DNA of 64,000 nt from Pseudomonas hamedanensis (GTDB lineage: Bacteria; Pseudomonadota; Gammaproteobacteria; Pseudomonadales; Pseudomonadaceae). The position numbers and the translations under genes are program-made. The stretch is taken from the NCBI RefSeq assembly GCF_014268595.2, contig NZ_CP077091.1:3560001-3624000 (forward strand), given 5' to 3'. Position 1 is the stretch's first letter. Every line of letters begins with the position of its first letter. Below the pieces are notes generated by a model. That model was given only the letters and a program-made list of their open reading frames with translations. It was not told where the DNA came from and did not search any database. Positions 18,250-25,707 of the stretch are shown piece after piece.

Positions 18250-18971
18250 GCTACTTGAGCGACAGCTACGTCGAGGAAACCCGCTTCGGTTTCTGGTTCC
18301 TGCGCAGCCACACCTGGCAGCACCATGTGTTGCGCGTGGCGATCAACGATTTGCGCGGGCTGTTCAGCGCAGCGTTGCCGGAACACCCAGTGCTGCTGGA
18401 TGCCGGCTGCGGCCAGGGCAAGTCGTTCGGCCACTTGCGCCAGACCTTCGCCCCGCAGCGGCTGATCGGTATCGACGCCGACCCGCACAGCCTGGCGCTG
18501 AGCGCTGAGGAAGCCGCGCGTCTGGGCCTGGACGTCGAGCTGATCGGCAGCGACTGCGCGACGCTCAAGGTCGCGGACGCGAGTGTCGACCTGTTGTTCT
18601 GTCACCAGACCTTTCACCATCTGGTCGAGCAGGAAAAGGCGCTGGCCGAGTTTTATCGAGTGCTCAAGCCCGGCGGTTATCTGCTGTTCGCCGAATCCAC
18701 CGAGGCTTACATTGATACCTGGGTGATTCGCTGGTTGTTCCGCCATCCGATGCACGTGCAGAAGAGCGCCGCTGAGTATCTAGAGATGATTCGCGAGCAG
18801 GGTTTTGAATTTGATGAGCGCAATGTCTCGTACCCGTATTTGTGGTGGAGTCGGTCGACGGATTTTGGCTTGCTGGAGCGGTTCGGGTTGTGCAAGCCGA
18901 AACCGTTTGGCCAGCGCGAGGAAACCCTGGTGAATGTCGTGGCGCGCAAGCCGCTTGCGGGTGCTATCTGA
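18246..18971 (+). CDS. Class I SAM-dependent methyltransferase, APE cluster
   Basis: 241 residues with the SAM-binding loop LLDAGCGQGKSFGHL near residue 53, acidic LIGIDADPHSL following it, and DLLFCHQTFHHL and FYRVLKPGGYLLFAEST as motifs II and III. APE pigments carry methyl groups on the aryl head, and a methyltransferase is a regular member of such clusters, so ring or O-methylation is likely. The start is coupled to the flavoprotein stop (ATGA). Confidence 0.88.
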   Translation: MSYLSDSYVEETRFGFWFLRSHTWQHHVLRVAINDLRGLFSAALPEHPVLLDAGCGQGKSFGHLRQTFAPQRLIGIDADPHSLALSAEEAARLGLDVELIGSDCATLKVADASVDLLFCHQTFHHLVEQEKALAEFYRVLKPGGYLLFAESTEAYIDTWVIRWLFRHPMHVQKSAAEYLEMIREQGFEFDERNVSYPYLWWSRSTDFGLLERFGLCKPKPFGQREETLVNVVARKPLAGAI

Positions 18972-19564
18972 TGCAACGCATAACCTGTAGGAGTGAGCCT
19001 GCTCGCGATAGCGGTGGGTCAGCCAATGACTATTTTGAATGCATGACCGCTATCGCGAGCAGGCTCACTCCTACAAGGGTTGTGGCATGGCTGATGATGG
19101 TGTTCTGCGCTCTTTTGCTCAGCGCCTGCGCCGGCCAGCCACCGCTGCCAGCGGCCGAACCAACACTGCCCCTGCCGCTGCAACTGCACATCGAACGCGA
19201 GCAAGCCGGGCAGCGCCAGGACTGGCTGCTGGTGATCCAGCGTGAAGGTGCCGGTATTCGCTGGTCGATGATGGACCCGCTGGGCATTCCCCAAGCGCGT
19301 CAGCAGCTGATCGATGGACACTGGCAGGCCGATGGCTTGCTGCCGCCCAATGAGGAAGCGCGCGAGCTGTTTGCTGCGTTGCTGTTCGCCCTGACGCCGC
19401 CCGCCGAGCTGCTGCGCAACTATCCCGACGCGCAACAACAGGCCGGACGTCGCGCCTTGCCGGCGCGCTGGGACGTCCGTTATGCACAATCGTTGAGTTT
19501 TCAATTGATCCTGCCCGAAGGCCCGCATTATCGCGTTTCCCAGTTAGGTGAATCGACGCCATGA
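18971..19564 (+). CDS. DUF3261-type outer-membrane lipoprotein with REP-encoded N-terminus, APE cluster
   Basis: 197 residues if translated from the ATG at 18971, which overlaps the methyltransferase stop (TGATG). A lipoprotein signal is clear: a hydrophobic stretch AWLMMVFCALLLSAC with the lipobox LSAC. Mature DUF3261 sequence follows. A REP pair (18986-19075) is read through in frame, adding about 30 residues to the signal n-region. Translation could instead begin at ATG 19043, inside the REP, giving a shorter and more normal signal peptide (MTAIASRLTPTR plus the hydrophobic core). The protein probably works with the MMPL exporter and LolA-like carrier. Its end overlaps the ketosynthase start. 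Confidence 0.8.
   Translation: MQRITCRSEPARDSGGSANDYFECMTAIASRLTPTRVVAWLMMVFCALLLSACAGQPPLPAAEPTLPLPLQLHIEREQAGQRQDWLLVIQREGAGIRWSMMDPLGIPQARQQLIDGHWQADGLLPPNEEARELFAALLFALTPPAELLRNYPDAQQQAGRRALPARWDVRYAQSLSFQLILPEGPHYRVSQLGESTP
18986..19075. repeat. REP palindrome pair inside the DUF3261 reading frame
   Basis: TGTAGGAGTGAGCCTGCTCG from 18986 and its complement ending at 19075 form an inverted repeat of about 30 bp per arm. It lies between the methyltransferase stop and the lipoprotein signal sequence and is open in the lipoprotein frame. Confidence 0.92.
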
Positions 19565-20757
19565 CCGCTTACCTGAATGCCCTCGGCGTGATCTGCGCGC
19601 TGGGCCGCGACAAGTCTGAAGTCGCACGCAACCTGTTCGCCGGCGACTGCTCGGGGATGCGCCGCGAGTCCGGCTGGGTGGCCGAACGGACGTTGCCGGT
19701 GGCCGCCGTGCGCGGTGATCTGGCGCCGATCCCTGCGCAACTGGCCGATCAAAGCAGCCGCAACAATCAACTGCTGCTGGAGGCCGCGCTGCAGATCCGT
19801 GACGACATCGACCGCGCGATCCAGACCTACGGACCTGAGCGCATCGGTGTGGTGCTGGGCACCAGCACTTCCGGCATCGACGAAGCCAGCCGCGGTCTGG
19901 CGCATTACATTCGTGAGCAGCAATTCCCCGCGCAATACGATTACCGCCAGCAGGAACTCGGCGCTCCGGCGAATTTCCTCGCCGACTGGCTGCAACTGAG
20001 CGGCCCGGCCTACGTAATTTCCACCGCCTGCACGTCCAGCGCCCGGGCGCTGATGAGCGCGCAGCGCCTGCTTGATCTGGGCCTGTGCGACGCGGTGCTG
20101 TGCGGCGGTGTCGACAGTCTGTGCAAGCTGACCCTCAATGGTTTCTCTGCGCTGGAAGCGGTCTGCGACGAGCGTTGCAATCCGTTTTCGGCCAATCGCA
20201 ACGGCATCAACATCGGCGAGGCCGCCGTGTTGTTCGTGATGAGCCGACAGTCGGGCGACGGCCCGGTCATCGCCCTGCTCGGTGCCGGCGCCAGTTCCGA
20301 TGCGCACCATATTTCCGCACCGGAGCCGAGTGGGCGTGGCGCGCTGCAAGCGATGCAGAAAGCCCTGAGCCGCGCGCAGTTGCAGCCAGCGCAAATCCAT
20401 TATCTGAACCTGCACGGCACCGCCACCCAACACAACGACGCCATGGAAAGCCTGGCGGTTGCCACGCTGTTCCCCGAAGGCGTGGCCTGTTCGTCGACCA
20501 AACCGATGACCGGCCATACCCTCGGCGCGGCCGGTGCGCTGGAAGCGGCGTTCTGCTGGCTGAGCCTGAGCGCCGCCAACCCCACTGACGCGTTGCCTCC
20601 ACACGTCTGGGACGGACACGCCGACAGCCAGCTGCCGGCGCTCAAGTGGGTGACCGCCCGCGACCGCCTGACGTCCATTGCACCGCGCTACCTGATGAGC
20701 AACTCGTTTGCCTTCGGCGGCAACAACGTCAGCCTGATTATCGGAGACGCCCCATGA
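19561..20757 (+). CDS. Beta-ketoacyl-ACP synthase (KAS I/II type), APE cluster
   Basis: 398 residues with a complete catalytic triad: Cys157 in STACTSSARAL, His285 in LHGTATQHND and His319 in MTGHTLGAAG. This enzyme condenses malonyl-ACP with the growing polyene. In characterised APE systems one ketosynthase forms a heterodimer with a chain-length factor and a second one stands alone; this gene or the one at 21939 should pair with the protein at 4947. Start overlaps the lipoprotein stop as ATGA. Confidence 0.93.
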   Translation: MTAYLNALGVICALGRDKSEVARNLFAGDCSGMRRESGWVAERTLPVAAVRGDLAPIPAQLADQSSRNNQLLLEAALQIRDDIDRAIQTYGPERIGVVLGTSTSGIDEASRGLAHYIREQQFPAQYDYRQQELGAPANFLADWLQLSGPAYVISTACTSSARALMSAQRLLDLGLCDAVLCGGVDSLCKLTLNGFSALEAVCDERCNPFSANRNGINIGEAAVLFVMSRQSGDGPVIALLGAGASSDAHHISAPEPSGRGALQAMQKALSRAQLQPAQIHYLNLHGTATQHNDAMESLAVATLFPEGVACSSTKPMTGHTLGAAGALEAAFCWLSLSAANPTDALPPHVWDGHADSQLPALKWVTARDRLTSIAPRYLMSNSFAFGGNNVSLIIGDAP

Positions 20758-21218
20758 TTGCCTGGCCGCTCGCCGAATTGCTGCCCCATGCGGGCGACAT
20801 GATTCTCATCGACAAGGTCCTCAGTTTCGATGACGAGCAAATCTGCACAACCCTCACCGTCAAAGCCGAGGGTCTGTTCAATCTGCCCGACGGCAGCCTG
20901 CCGGCGTGGGTCGGGGTCGAGCTGATGGCGCAAAGCGTCGCCGCCTTCGCCGGTTGCCACGCACGACAAAAGGGCAATTCGGTAGAACTGGGTTTCCTGC
21001 TCGGCACGCGAAAATTCGAGTGCAATGTCGAGGCGTTTCCGCCAGGCAGCGAGTTGACCATTCATGGCTTGCGCTCGCTGGAGGACGACAACGGCATGGG
21101 CGTTTTCGAATGCCATATCAACGGCGACGGCATTCATGCCAGCGCCCGGCTGAACGTGTTCCGTCCGCCCGAAGCCAACCAATATCTGCAACAAACCAAG
21201 GAGTCGAACGATGACTGA
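20754..21218 (+). CDS. Hotdog-fold 3-hydroxyacyl-ACP dehydratase, APE cluster
   Basis: 154 residues, related to FabA/FabZ and the APE dehydratase: LLPHAGDMILIDKV at the N-terminus carries the conserved His-containing segment, and VGVELMAQSVAAFAGCHA is the second conserved block with the catalytic acidic residue region. APE dehydratases work as heterodimers of two hotdog proteins; the partner may be the C-terminal domain of the fusion protein at 7513. Start by ATGA overlap. Confidence 0.88.
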   Translation: MIAWPLAELLPHAGDMILIDKVLSFDDEQICTTLTVKAEGLFNLPDGSLPAWVGVELMAQSVAAFAGCHARQKGNSVELGFLLGTRKFECNVEAFPPGSELTIHGLRSLEDDNGMGVFECHINGDGIHASARLNVFRPPEANQYLQQTKESNDD

Positions 21219-21939
21219 ATCCGTACTGGTCACCGGCTCCAGCCGTGGCATCGGCCGCGCCATTGCCTTGCGTCTGGCGCAAGCCGGGCACGACATCGTC
21301 CTGCATTGCCGCAGCGGCATGAGCGAAGCCCAGGCCGTGCAGGCTGAAATCGAAGCGCTGGGCCGCCGTGTGCGCATCCTGCAATTCGACGTGGCCGAAC
21401 GCGAGACCTGCAAAAATATCCTTGAAGCCGACGTCGAAGCCCATGGTGCTTATTACGGCGTGGTGCTCAACGCCGGGCTGACCCGCGATGGCGCATTTCC
21501 CGCGTTGAGCGATGACGATTGGGACGTTGTCCTGCGCACCAACCTTGACGGTTTCTACAACGTTTTGCATCCGCTGATCATGCCGATGATCCGCCGTCGC
21601 GCCGCCGGGCGCATCGTCTGCATCACCTCCGTGTCCGGGCTGATCGGCAATCGCGGCCAGGTCAATTACAGCGCGTCGAAGGCCGGCGTGATCGGCGCGG
21701 CGAAAGCGTTGGCGATCGAGCTGGGCAAGCGCAAAATCACGGTTAACTGCGTCGCGCCGGGGCTGATCGACACGGCCATGCTCGACGAAAACGTGCCGGT
21801 GGAAGAACTGATGAAAATGATCCCCGCGCAACGCATGGGCAGCCCTGAAGAAGTGGCCGCCGCGGTGAATTTCCTGATGTCGGCGGAAGCCTCGTACATC
21901 ACCCGCCAGGTCCTGGCGGTCAACGGAGGCCTGTGCTGA
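21211..21939 (+). CDS. 3-oxoacyl-ACP reductase (FabG-like), APE cluster
   Basis: 242 residues of the short-chain dehydrogenase family. The NADPH-binding TGSSRGIGRAIA is at the N-terminus, NAGLTRDG near 90, the catalytic Ser in ITSVSG and the Tyr-x-x-x-Lys in NYSASKAG. It reduces the 3-keto intermediate before dehydration in each polyene cycle. Because APE chains remain fully unsaturated, no enoyl reductase is needed, and none is found in the operon. The start overlaps the dehydratase end by 8 nt. Confidence 0.93.
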   Translation: MTESVLVTGSSRGIGRAIALRLAQAGHDIVLHCRSGMSEAQAVQAEIEALGRRVRILQFDVAERETCKNILEADVEAHGAYYGVVLNAGLTRDGAFPALSDDDWDVVLRTNLDGFYNVLHPLIMPMIRRRAAGRIVCITSVSGLIGNRGQVNYSASKAGVIGAAKALAIELGKRKITVNCVAPGLIDTAMLDENVPVEELMKMIPAQRMGSPEEVAAAVNFLMSAEASYITRQVLAVNGGLC

Positions 21940-23165
21940 TGAAGCGCGTCGTCGTCACCGGCATGGCCGGCATCACCTCGCTGGGCAGCGACTGGGCAAC
22001 CATCGCCGGCAACTTTGCGGCCAATCGCAGTGGCATTCGCCGGATGGACGAGTGGGACCGCTTCAGCGAACTCAACACGCGCCTGGCCGGGCCGATCGAT
22101 GACTTCGTGGTACCGGCGCACTGGACGCGCAAGCAACTGCGCAGCATGGGCCGGGTTTCGCGTCTGGCAGTCGGGGCAGCGGAACAAGCCCTGGCCGACG
22201 CCGGGCTACTGGGCGACGAGTCGATCAAGGACGGGCGCATGGGCGTGGCGTGCGGTTCATCCACCGGCAGCACCGACGAGATCAAGGCGTTCGGCAACAT
22301 GCTGCTCAACTCGGTGGCCGAGGGGCTCAACGCCAACTCCTACGTGCGCATGATGCCGCACACCACCGCCGCCAATATCAGCATTTTCTTCGGCCTCACC
22401 GGGCGCCTTATCCCGACGTCCAGTGCCTGCACCAGCGGCAGCCAGGGCATCGGCTACGCCTACGAGGCGATCAAGTTCGGGCGCTTGCCGTTGATGCTCG
22501 CCGGCGGCGCCGAAGAGCTGTGCCCGACCGAAGCCATGGTCTTCGACGCGCTCTACGCCACCAGTTTGAAAAATGATGCACCGCAGACCAGCCCACGCCC
22601 GTACGACAAGGGCCGCGACGGCCTGGTCATTGGCGAAGGTGGCGGCATGCTGGTTCTTGAGGAGCTTGAACACGCCCTCGCCCGTGGCGCGCATATCCAC
22701 GCCGAGATCGTCGGTTTCGGCAGCAATGCCGATGGCCAGCACACCACCCGCCCGGAACAGCTGACCATGCGTCGCGCCATGGAGCTGGCGCTGGAAGACG
22801 CCGGGCTGACGCCGGACGCCATCGGTTATGTCAATGGCCACGGCACGGCTACAGAACAGGGCGACATTGCCGAAACACTGGCGACCAGCAGTTTGTTCGG
22901 TGAACGCATGCCGATCAGTTCGCAGAAAAGTTTCCTCGGCCACACGCTGGGAGCCTGCGGCGCACTGGAGTCGTGGTTCAGCATCGAAATGCTCAATCGC
23001 GACGAATACGTGCACACGTTCAACCTCGACGAGGTCGACCCGCACTGCGGCAAGCTCGACTACCTGCGCGGCGAATTCCGCCAGATGCATCACGACTACG
23101 TGATGAACAACAATTTCGCTTTTGGTGGCGTCAACACCTCGTTGATTTTCCGCCGCTGGCACTGA
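21939..23165 (+). CDS. Second beta-ketoacyl-ACP synthase (FabF-like), APE cluster
   Basis: 408 residues, complete ketosynthase: catalytic Cys164 in SSACTSGSQG, the His motifs NGHGTATEQGD and FLGHTLGACG, and a C-terminal NNNFAFGGVNTSL. It is a catalytic ketosynthase separate from that at 19561; having two is standard for APE clusters. The ATG at 21939 overlaps the reductase stop by one base (TGATG). It is the last gene that clearly belongs to the pigment operon. Confidence 0.93.
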   Translation: MKRVVVTGMAGITSLGSDWATIAGNFAANRSGIRRMDEWDRFSELNTRLAGPIDDFVVPAHWTRKQLRSMGRVSRLAVGAAEQALADAGLLGDESIKDGRMGVACGSSTGSTDEIKAFGNMLLNSVAEGLNANSYVRMMPHTTAANISIFFGLTGRLIPTSSACTSGSQGIGYAYEAIKFGRLPLMLAGGAEELCPTEAMVFDALYATSLKNDAPQTSPRPYDKGRDGLVIGEGGGMLVLEELEHALARGAHIHAEIVGFGSNADGQHTTRPEQLTMRRAMELALEDAGLTPDAIGYVNGHGTATEQGDIAETLATSSLFGERMPISSQKSFLGHTLGACGALESWFSIEMLNRDEYVHTFNLDEVDPHCGKLDYLRGEFRQMHHDYVMNNNFAFGGVNTSLIFRRWH

Positions 23166-23190
23166 CCGCAAGACATTTGGAGTGAAGGGA

Positions 23191-23994
23191 ATGACTCAGT
23201 TTTACCGCATCGCCGCCCTGCTGGCCCTGGCCTTTGTACTCGGCGGATGCACCAGCAAACCGGTGTATAACGCCAAGGAAGAGTTCTCGCCGAACCTGGG
23301 CTTCACCCAGCAACAGATGAGCCGCGCGATCGTCACCGCACTGAACGATCGTCAATGGGTCGTGCAATCGGTGCGTCCGGGCATGATCAAGGCCGCCATC
23401 ACCGTCCGCGGTCGTCATCACGCCGAAGTCGATATTCCGTTCACCCCGACCTCGTTCGAAATCGACTACCGCAGCAGCTACGGCCTCAACGCCAAGGACG
23501 GCAAAATCCACGGCAACTACAACCGCTGGGTCAACCGCCTGCGCGACAACGTGCTGAAAGAGCTGTCGATCAACCCGGACATCGAGTACGTGAACAACCT
23601 TGGCATCATCAAACAGGGCGCCGACGAGCCGACTTACCTGAGCTTTCGCGAGGGCGTCAAACGCGCCACCGACGCCGGCCTGCTCGACGGCAGCGTGAAG
23701 TTCTATCTGGCGGGCGAAACCCTGCCAAAACAGGTGCGCAAACTCGACACCGTGAGCAGCAGCCGCAAGACCAACGGCTCGAACAAGTCTGACGAAGACG
23801 CCTGCTTCTGGGCCCTGCAATCAGCCCTGGCGACACTGCAGGACGCCGCGAAGAAGGCCGACGCCAACGCCGTGATCAACATCGCCAGCGTCGACCAGCG
23901 CGACCTGTACAAAGACACCGAAAAATTCCAGTGCCGGGCCGGGCTGGTGGTGTCGAGCGTGGCGTTGCGTGGTGATTTGGCGCACGTGGATTGA
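23191..23994 (+). CDS. Lipoprotein of unknown function with C-terminal secreted-paralogue domain
   Basis: 267 residues. A type II signal (FYRIAALLALAFVLGGC, lipobox LGGC) shows export and lipidation. Residues about 25-150 are a domain of unknown role. From about residue 157 (FREGVKRATDAGLLDGSVKFYLAG) to the end the sequence resembles the whole mature protein encoded at 26278, including NGxNKSD, CEW/CFWALQS and the ending CRAG..VxSVALRGDL. Homologues are sometimes labelled as excinuclease subunits, but nothing here supports that. The ATG at 23191 follows a GGAG box. It begins 25 bp after the last APE gene and could be co-transcribed. Its last 88 codons recur at 25228. Confidence 0.8.
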   Translation: MTQFYRIAALLALAFVLGGCTSKPVYNAKEEFSPNLGFTQQQMSRAIVTALNDRQWVVQSVRPGMIKAAITVRGRHHAEVDIPFTPTSFEIDYRSSYGLNAKDGKIHGNYNRWVNRLRDNVLKELSINPDIEYVNNLGIIKQGADEPTYLSFREGVKRATDAGLLDGSVKFYLAGETLPKQVRKLDTVSSSRKTNGSNKSDEDACFWALQSALATLQDAAKKADANAVINIASVDQRDLYKDTEKFQCRAGLVVSSVALRGDLAHVD

Positions 23995-24057
23995 TTGGAC
24001 AGTAGAAACGACAAAGAGCCCCCGCGGCTTTTAGAAGACTCACACGGAGTACCCGTA

Positions 24058-24086
24058 AATGCCCTGGCTCGCCCGGGGCATTTTTC
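24058..24086 (+). terminator. Intrinsic terminator after the lipoprotein gene
   Basis: ATGCCC (24059-24064) pairs with GGGCAT (24076-24081), followed by TTTTT. It lies about 65 bp past the lipoprotein stop and would end the APE operon transcript. Confidence 0.65.
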
Positions 24087-24443
24087 TTGTACCCACAGCG
24101 GTTAAATGACCGACCGCCTCGTCTTCATCGTATCGATAAAGCATGCCGGGGCATGCTGATCCTGCCTATTAGAGCCTGCAATAGCGCTCAGTTTCATATG
24201 CTACTTCATTTTTCCGGTATAACTCTGACTAAAAAGCACTTGAAGTACAAAGAATCAAACTTGTCACTCCGTTATACCGGCCGCCATAAAAACACCAGAC
24301 AGCTAGCGCGAAAAGCTCTAAAAAACTGTCACATCTGACAGGTGCACTAACAATTCGGCGCGCCTACTCTATCTATGCAGCCCAACATCAAGCAATAACG
24401 ACTTAATGTTAAACCCCAACTATCTTTGATAAAAGGAAGTACC

Positions 24444-24827
24444 ATGCCAGATAAACAGCTCCCAGTGGATTTAAAGAAAAAAATCCAACAACTCATGATA
24501 GATGTCAGCGGGCCTGACTATGGAGACATAAGAGTCAAAAGTGAGAATTTTTACATTAAAATCAATCAACCTGATCCAAAAAATTATTACGCGCACCTCT
24601 CGGTTGAGGCTAAGGGTTCTGACACTTATGTCTCGACTGAGGACTTTGTATCTAAGATCAATCAATATCTGCGCTACGACGGTAACGAAGAAATAAGTAC
24701 AGAGGAAGCAGGGGAAATTATAGGGTTTCAACGGATGTATGCACCGTATACGCAAAACGTCATGTATGAAGACAACGGTAAAAAGATGTACTGCTCCGTC
24801 TCAATATTTGTTGAAATAAAAGATTAA
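24444..24827 (+). CDS. AT-rich orphan gene, unknown function
   Basis: 127 residues, charged and soluble, with no signal peptide or membrane segment. I do not recognise the family. Composition is clearly richer in A and T than neighbours, with codons such as AAA, ATA and TTA that are rare around it, so the gene was probably acquired by transfer. AAAAGGAAG at 24431-24439 is a good ribosome binding site for the ATG at 24444 (MPDKQLPVDLKKK). Small orphan genes of this size near recombination scars are sometimes immunity proteins, but nothing in the sequence proves that. The AT-rich 24087-24443 stretch holds its leader; an 83-codon frame there was not judged real. Confidence 0.7.
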   Translation: MPDKQLPVDLKKKIQQLMIDVSGPDYGDIRVKSENFYIKINQPDPKNYYAHLSVEAKGSDTYVSTEDFVSKINQYLRYDGNEEISTEEAGEIIGFQRMYAPYTQNVMYEDNGKKMYCSVSIFVEIKD

Positions 24828-24896
24828 GTAACGTAGCCCTAATCCATAAGGCCTAATGAGCCTACATATCCGGACATCGACGACCTTCGATTTGTG

Positions 24897-24929
24897 AGGG
24901 GTATCCAGTCACAACGGAACCCCTTTTTT
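24897..24929 (+). terminator. Intrinsic terminator after the AT-rich orphan gene
   Basis: AGGGGT (24897-24902) pairs with ACCCCT (24919-24924), followed by a run of T. It lies about 70 bp beyond the orphan gene stop. Confidence 0.65.
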
Positions 24930-25079
24930 CAATTCAAGTTCAACTGAATCGTGCATTTGTGAAGCTAACGCTCTTCCATCAACGACCACCTGTACCCTGC
25001 CATCACTGATTTGCGCAGATAGAAATAACAATCCCATGAACGACCTGAATAGCGTCATGAACAGGATTAACGGACGCAT
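24909..25079 (-). CDS. Small ORF, possible exported or membrane peptide
   Basis: 56 residues, reading from an ATG at 25079. The upstream sequence on this strand contains GGAGTGAGGTG about 8 nt before the start, a convincing ribosome binding site. The N-terminal half is hydrophobic (LILFMTLF, FMGLLFLSA), like a signal or single membrane helix; the rest is RVQVVVDGRALASQMHDSVE and a lysine-containing tail. No family recognised. It overlaps the terminator hairpin of the opposite strand at its 3' end. Small size leaves real doubt. Confidence 0.4.
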   Translation of the reverse strand: MRPLILFMTLFRSFMGLLFLSAQISDGRVQVVVDGRALASQMHDSVELELKKGVPL

Positions 25080-25125
25080 CTAACACCTCACTCCTGCTCG
25101 GCGGCTGAAAAATCAGCACATCGTT

Positions 25126-25148
25126 GTAGGGCGAGCCTGCTCGCGATT
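25126..25148. repeat. Single REP unit next to the recombination scar
   Basis: TGTAGGGCGAGCCTGCTCGC is half of a REP pair. It stands beside a LysR 3' fragment just as the REP at 26752 stands beside the intact LysR gene. Confidence 0.75.
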
Positions 25149-25162
25149 TGATTGCGCAGCAA

Positions 25163-25226
25163 TCATGTCTCTGCCGGGTCAACCTTGCGCGTCAGCAGTT
25201 CGACAAATGCATTGGCCATCGGTGAT
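25163..25226 (-). pseudogene. Remnant: last 20 codons of a second LysR allele
   Basis: Read on the minus strand, this segment encodes SPMANAFVELLTRKVDPAET and a stop. The intact LysR gene at 26832 ends SPMAKAFVELLTRKVEPLIE, so 15 of the first 16 residues agree. It is joined directly, without spacer, to the lipoprotein remnant at 25227, in a head-to-head arrangement of two gene ends that cannot be functional. Confidence 0.85.
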
Positions 25227-25516
25227 AAAACAGGTGCGCAAACTCGACACCGTGAGCAGCAGCCGCAAGACCAACGGCTCGAACAAATCCGACGAAGACG
25301 CCTGCTTCTGGGCTTTGCAATCAGCCCTGGCAACGCTGCAGGACGCCGCGAAGAAAGCCGACGCCAACGCCGTGATCAACATCGCCAGCGTCGACCAGCG
25401 CGACCTGTACAAAGACACCGAGAAATTCCAGTGCCGGGCCGGGCTGGTGGTGTCGAGCGTGGCGTTGCGCGGTGATTTGGCGCACGTGGATTGATTGGAC
25501 AGTAGAAACGACAAAG
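25227..25516 (+). pseudogene. Remnant: 3' end of a second allele of the lipoprotein gene
   Basis: This segment repeats 23727-24016 at an offset of exactly 1500 bp. Its coding part, 25228-25494, equals the last 88 codons of the lipoprotein gene at 23191 with nine base changes, all synonymous. It has no start or signal peptide of its own; an upstream frame from 25165 runs through the LysR remnant and is not credible. A proper terminator follows, so this looks like the original 3' end of a full-length allele. Confidence 0.88.
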
Positions 25517-25536
25517 GGCGCCATTCGGCGCCCTTT
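25513..25536 (+). terminator. Terminator-like hairpin after the lipoprotein remnant
   Basis: AAAGGGCGCC (25513-25522) pairs perfectly with GGCGCCCTTT (25527-25536) across a 4-nt loop. The corresponding stretch after the intact lipoprotein gene (24013-24031) is degenerate. The following 25537-25707 shows nothing else that I can support. Confidence 0.7.
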
Positions 25537-25707
25537 CACAGACAGGTCGGCTTGTCATGACCGGTTACCTGCCTGGCTCTGCGATGGCTGGTTGCCCAGG
25601 ATCCTCAGAGTCTCACAAGCCCCTTTCGGGAACGCAGGCAGTATCGCTTGAAAGACACCGGCAGACAACGGCTGGCAGTTCGCCTTTCGGTGCCATATTC
25701 AGAGCCA

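Noticed and set aside
23191..23994. Naming the lipoprotein and its paralogue as excinuclease subunits
   Set aside because: No UvrA/B/C motif, and both are exported proteins.
24087..24338. 83-codon frame before the AT-rich gene
   Set aside because: No ribosome binding site, no recognisable feature, and it overlaps terminator sequence at its start.
25165..25494. 109-codon frame running from the LysR remnant into the lipoprotein remnant
   Set aside because: The first third is antisense LysR sequence; no signal peptide or start signal. Treated as two remnants.
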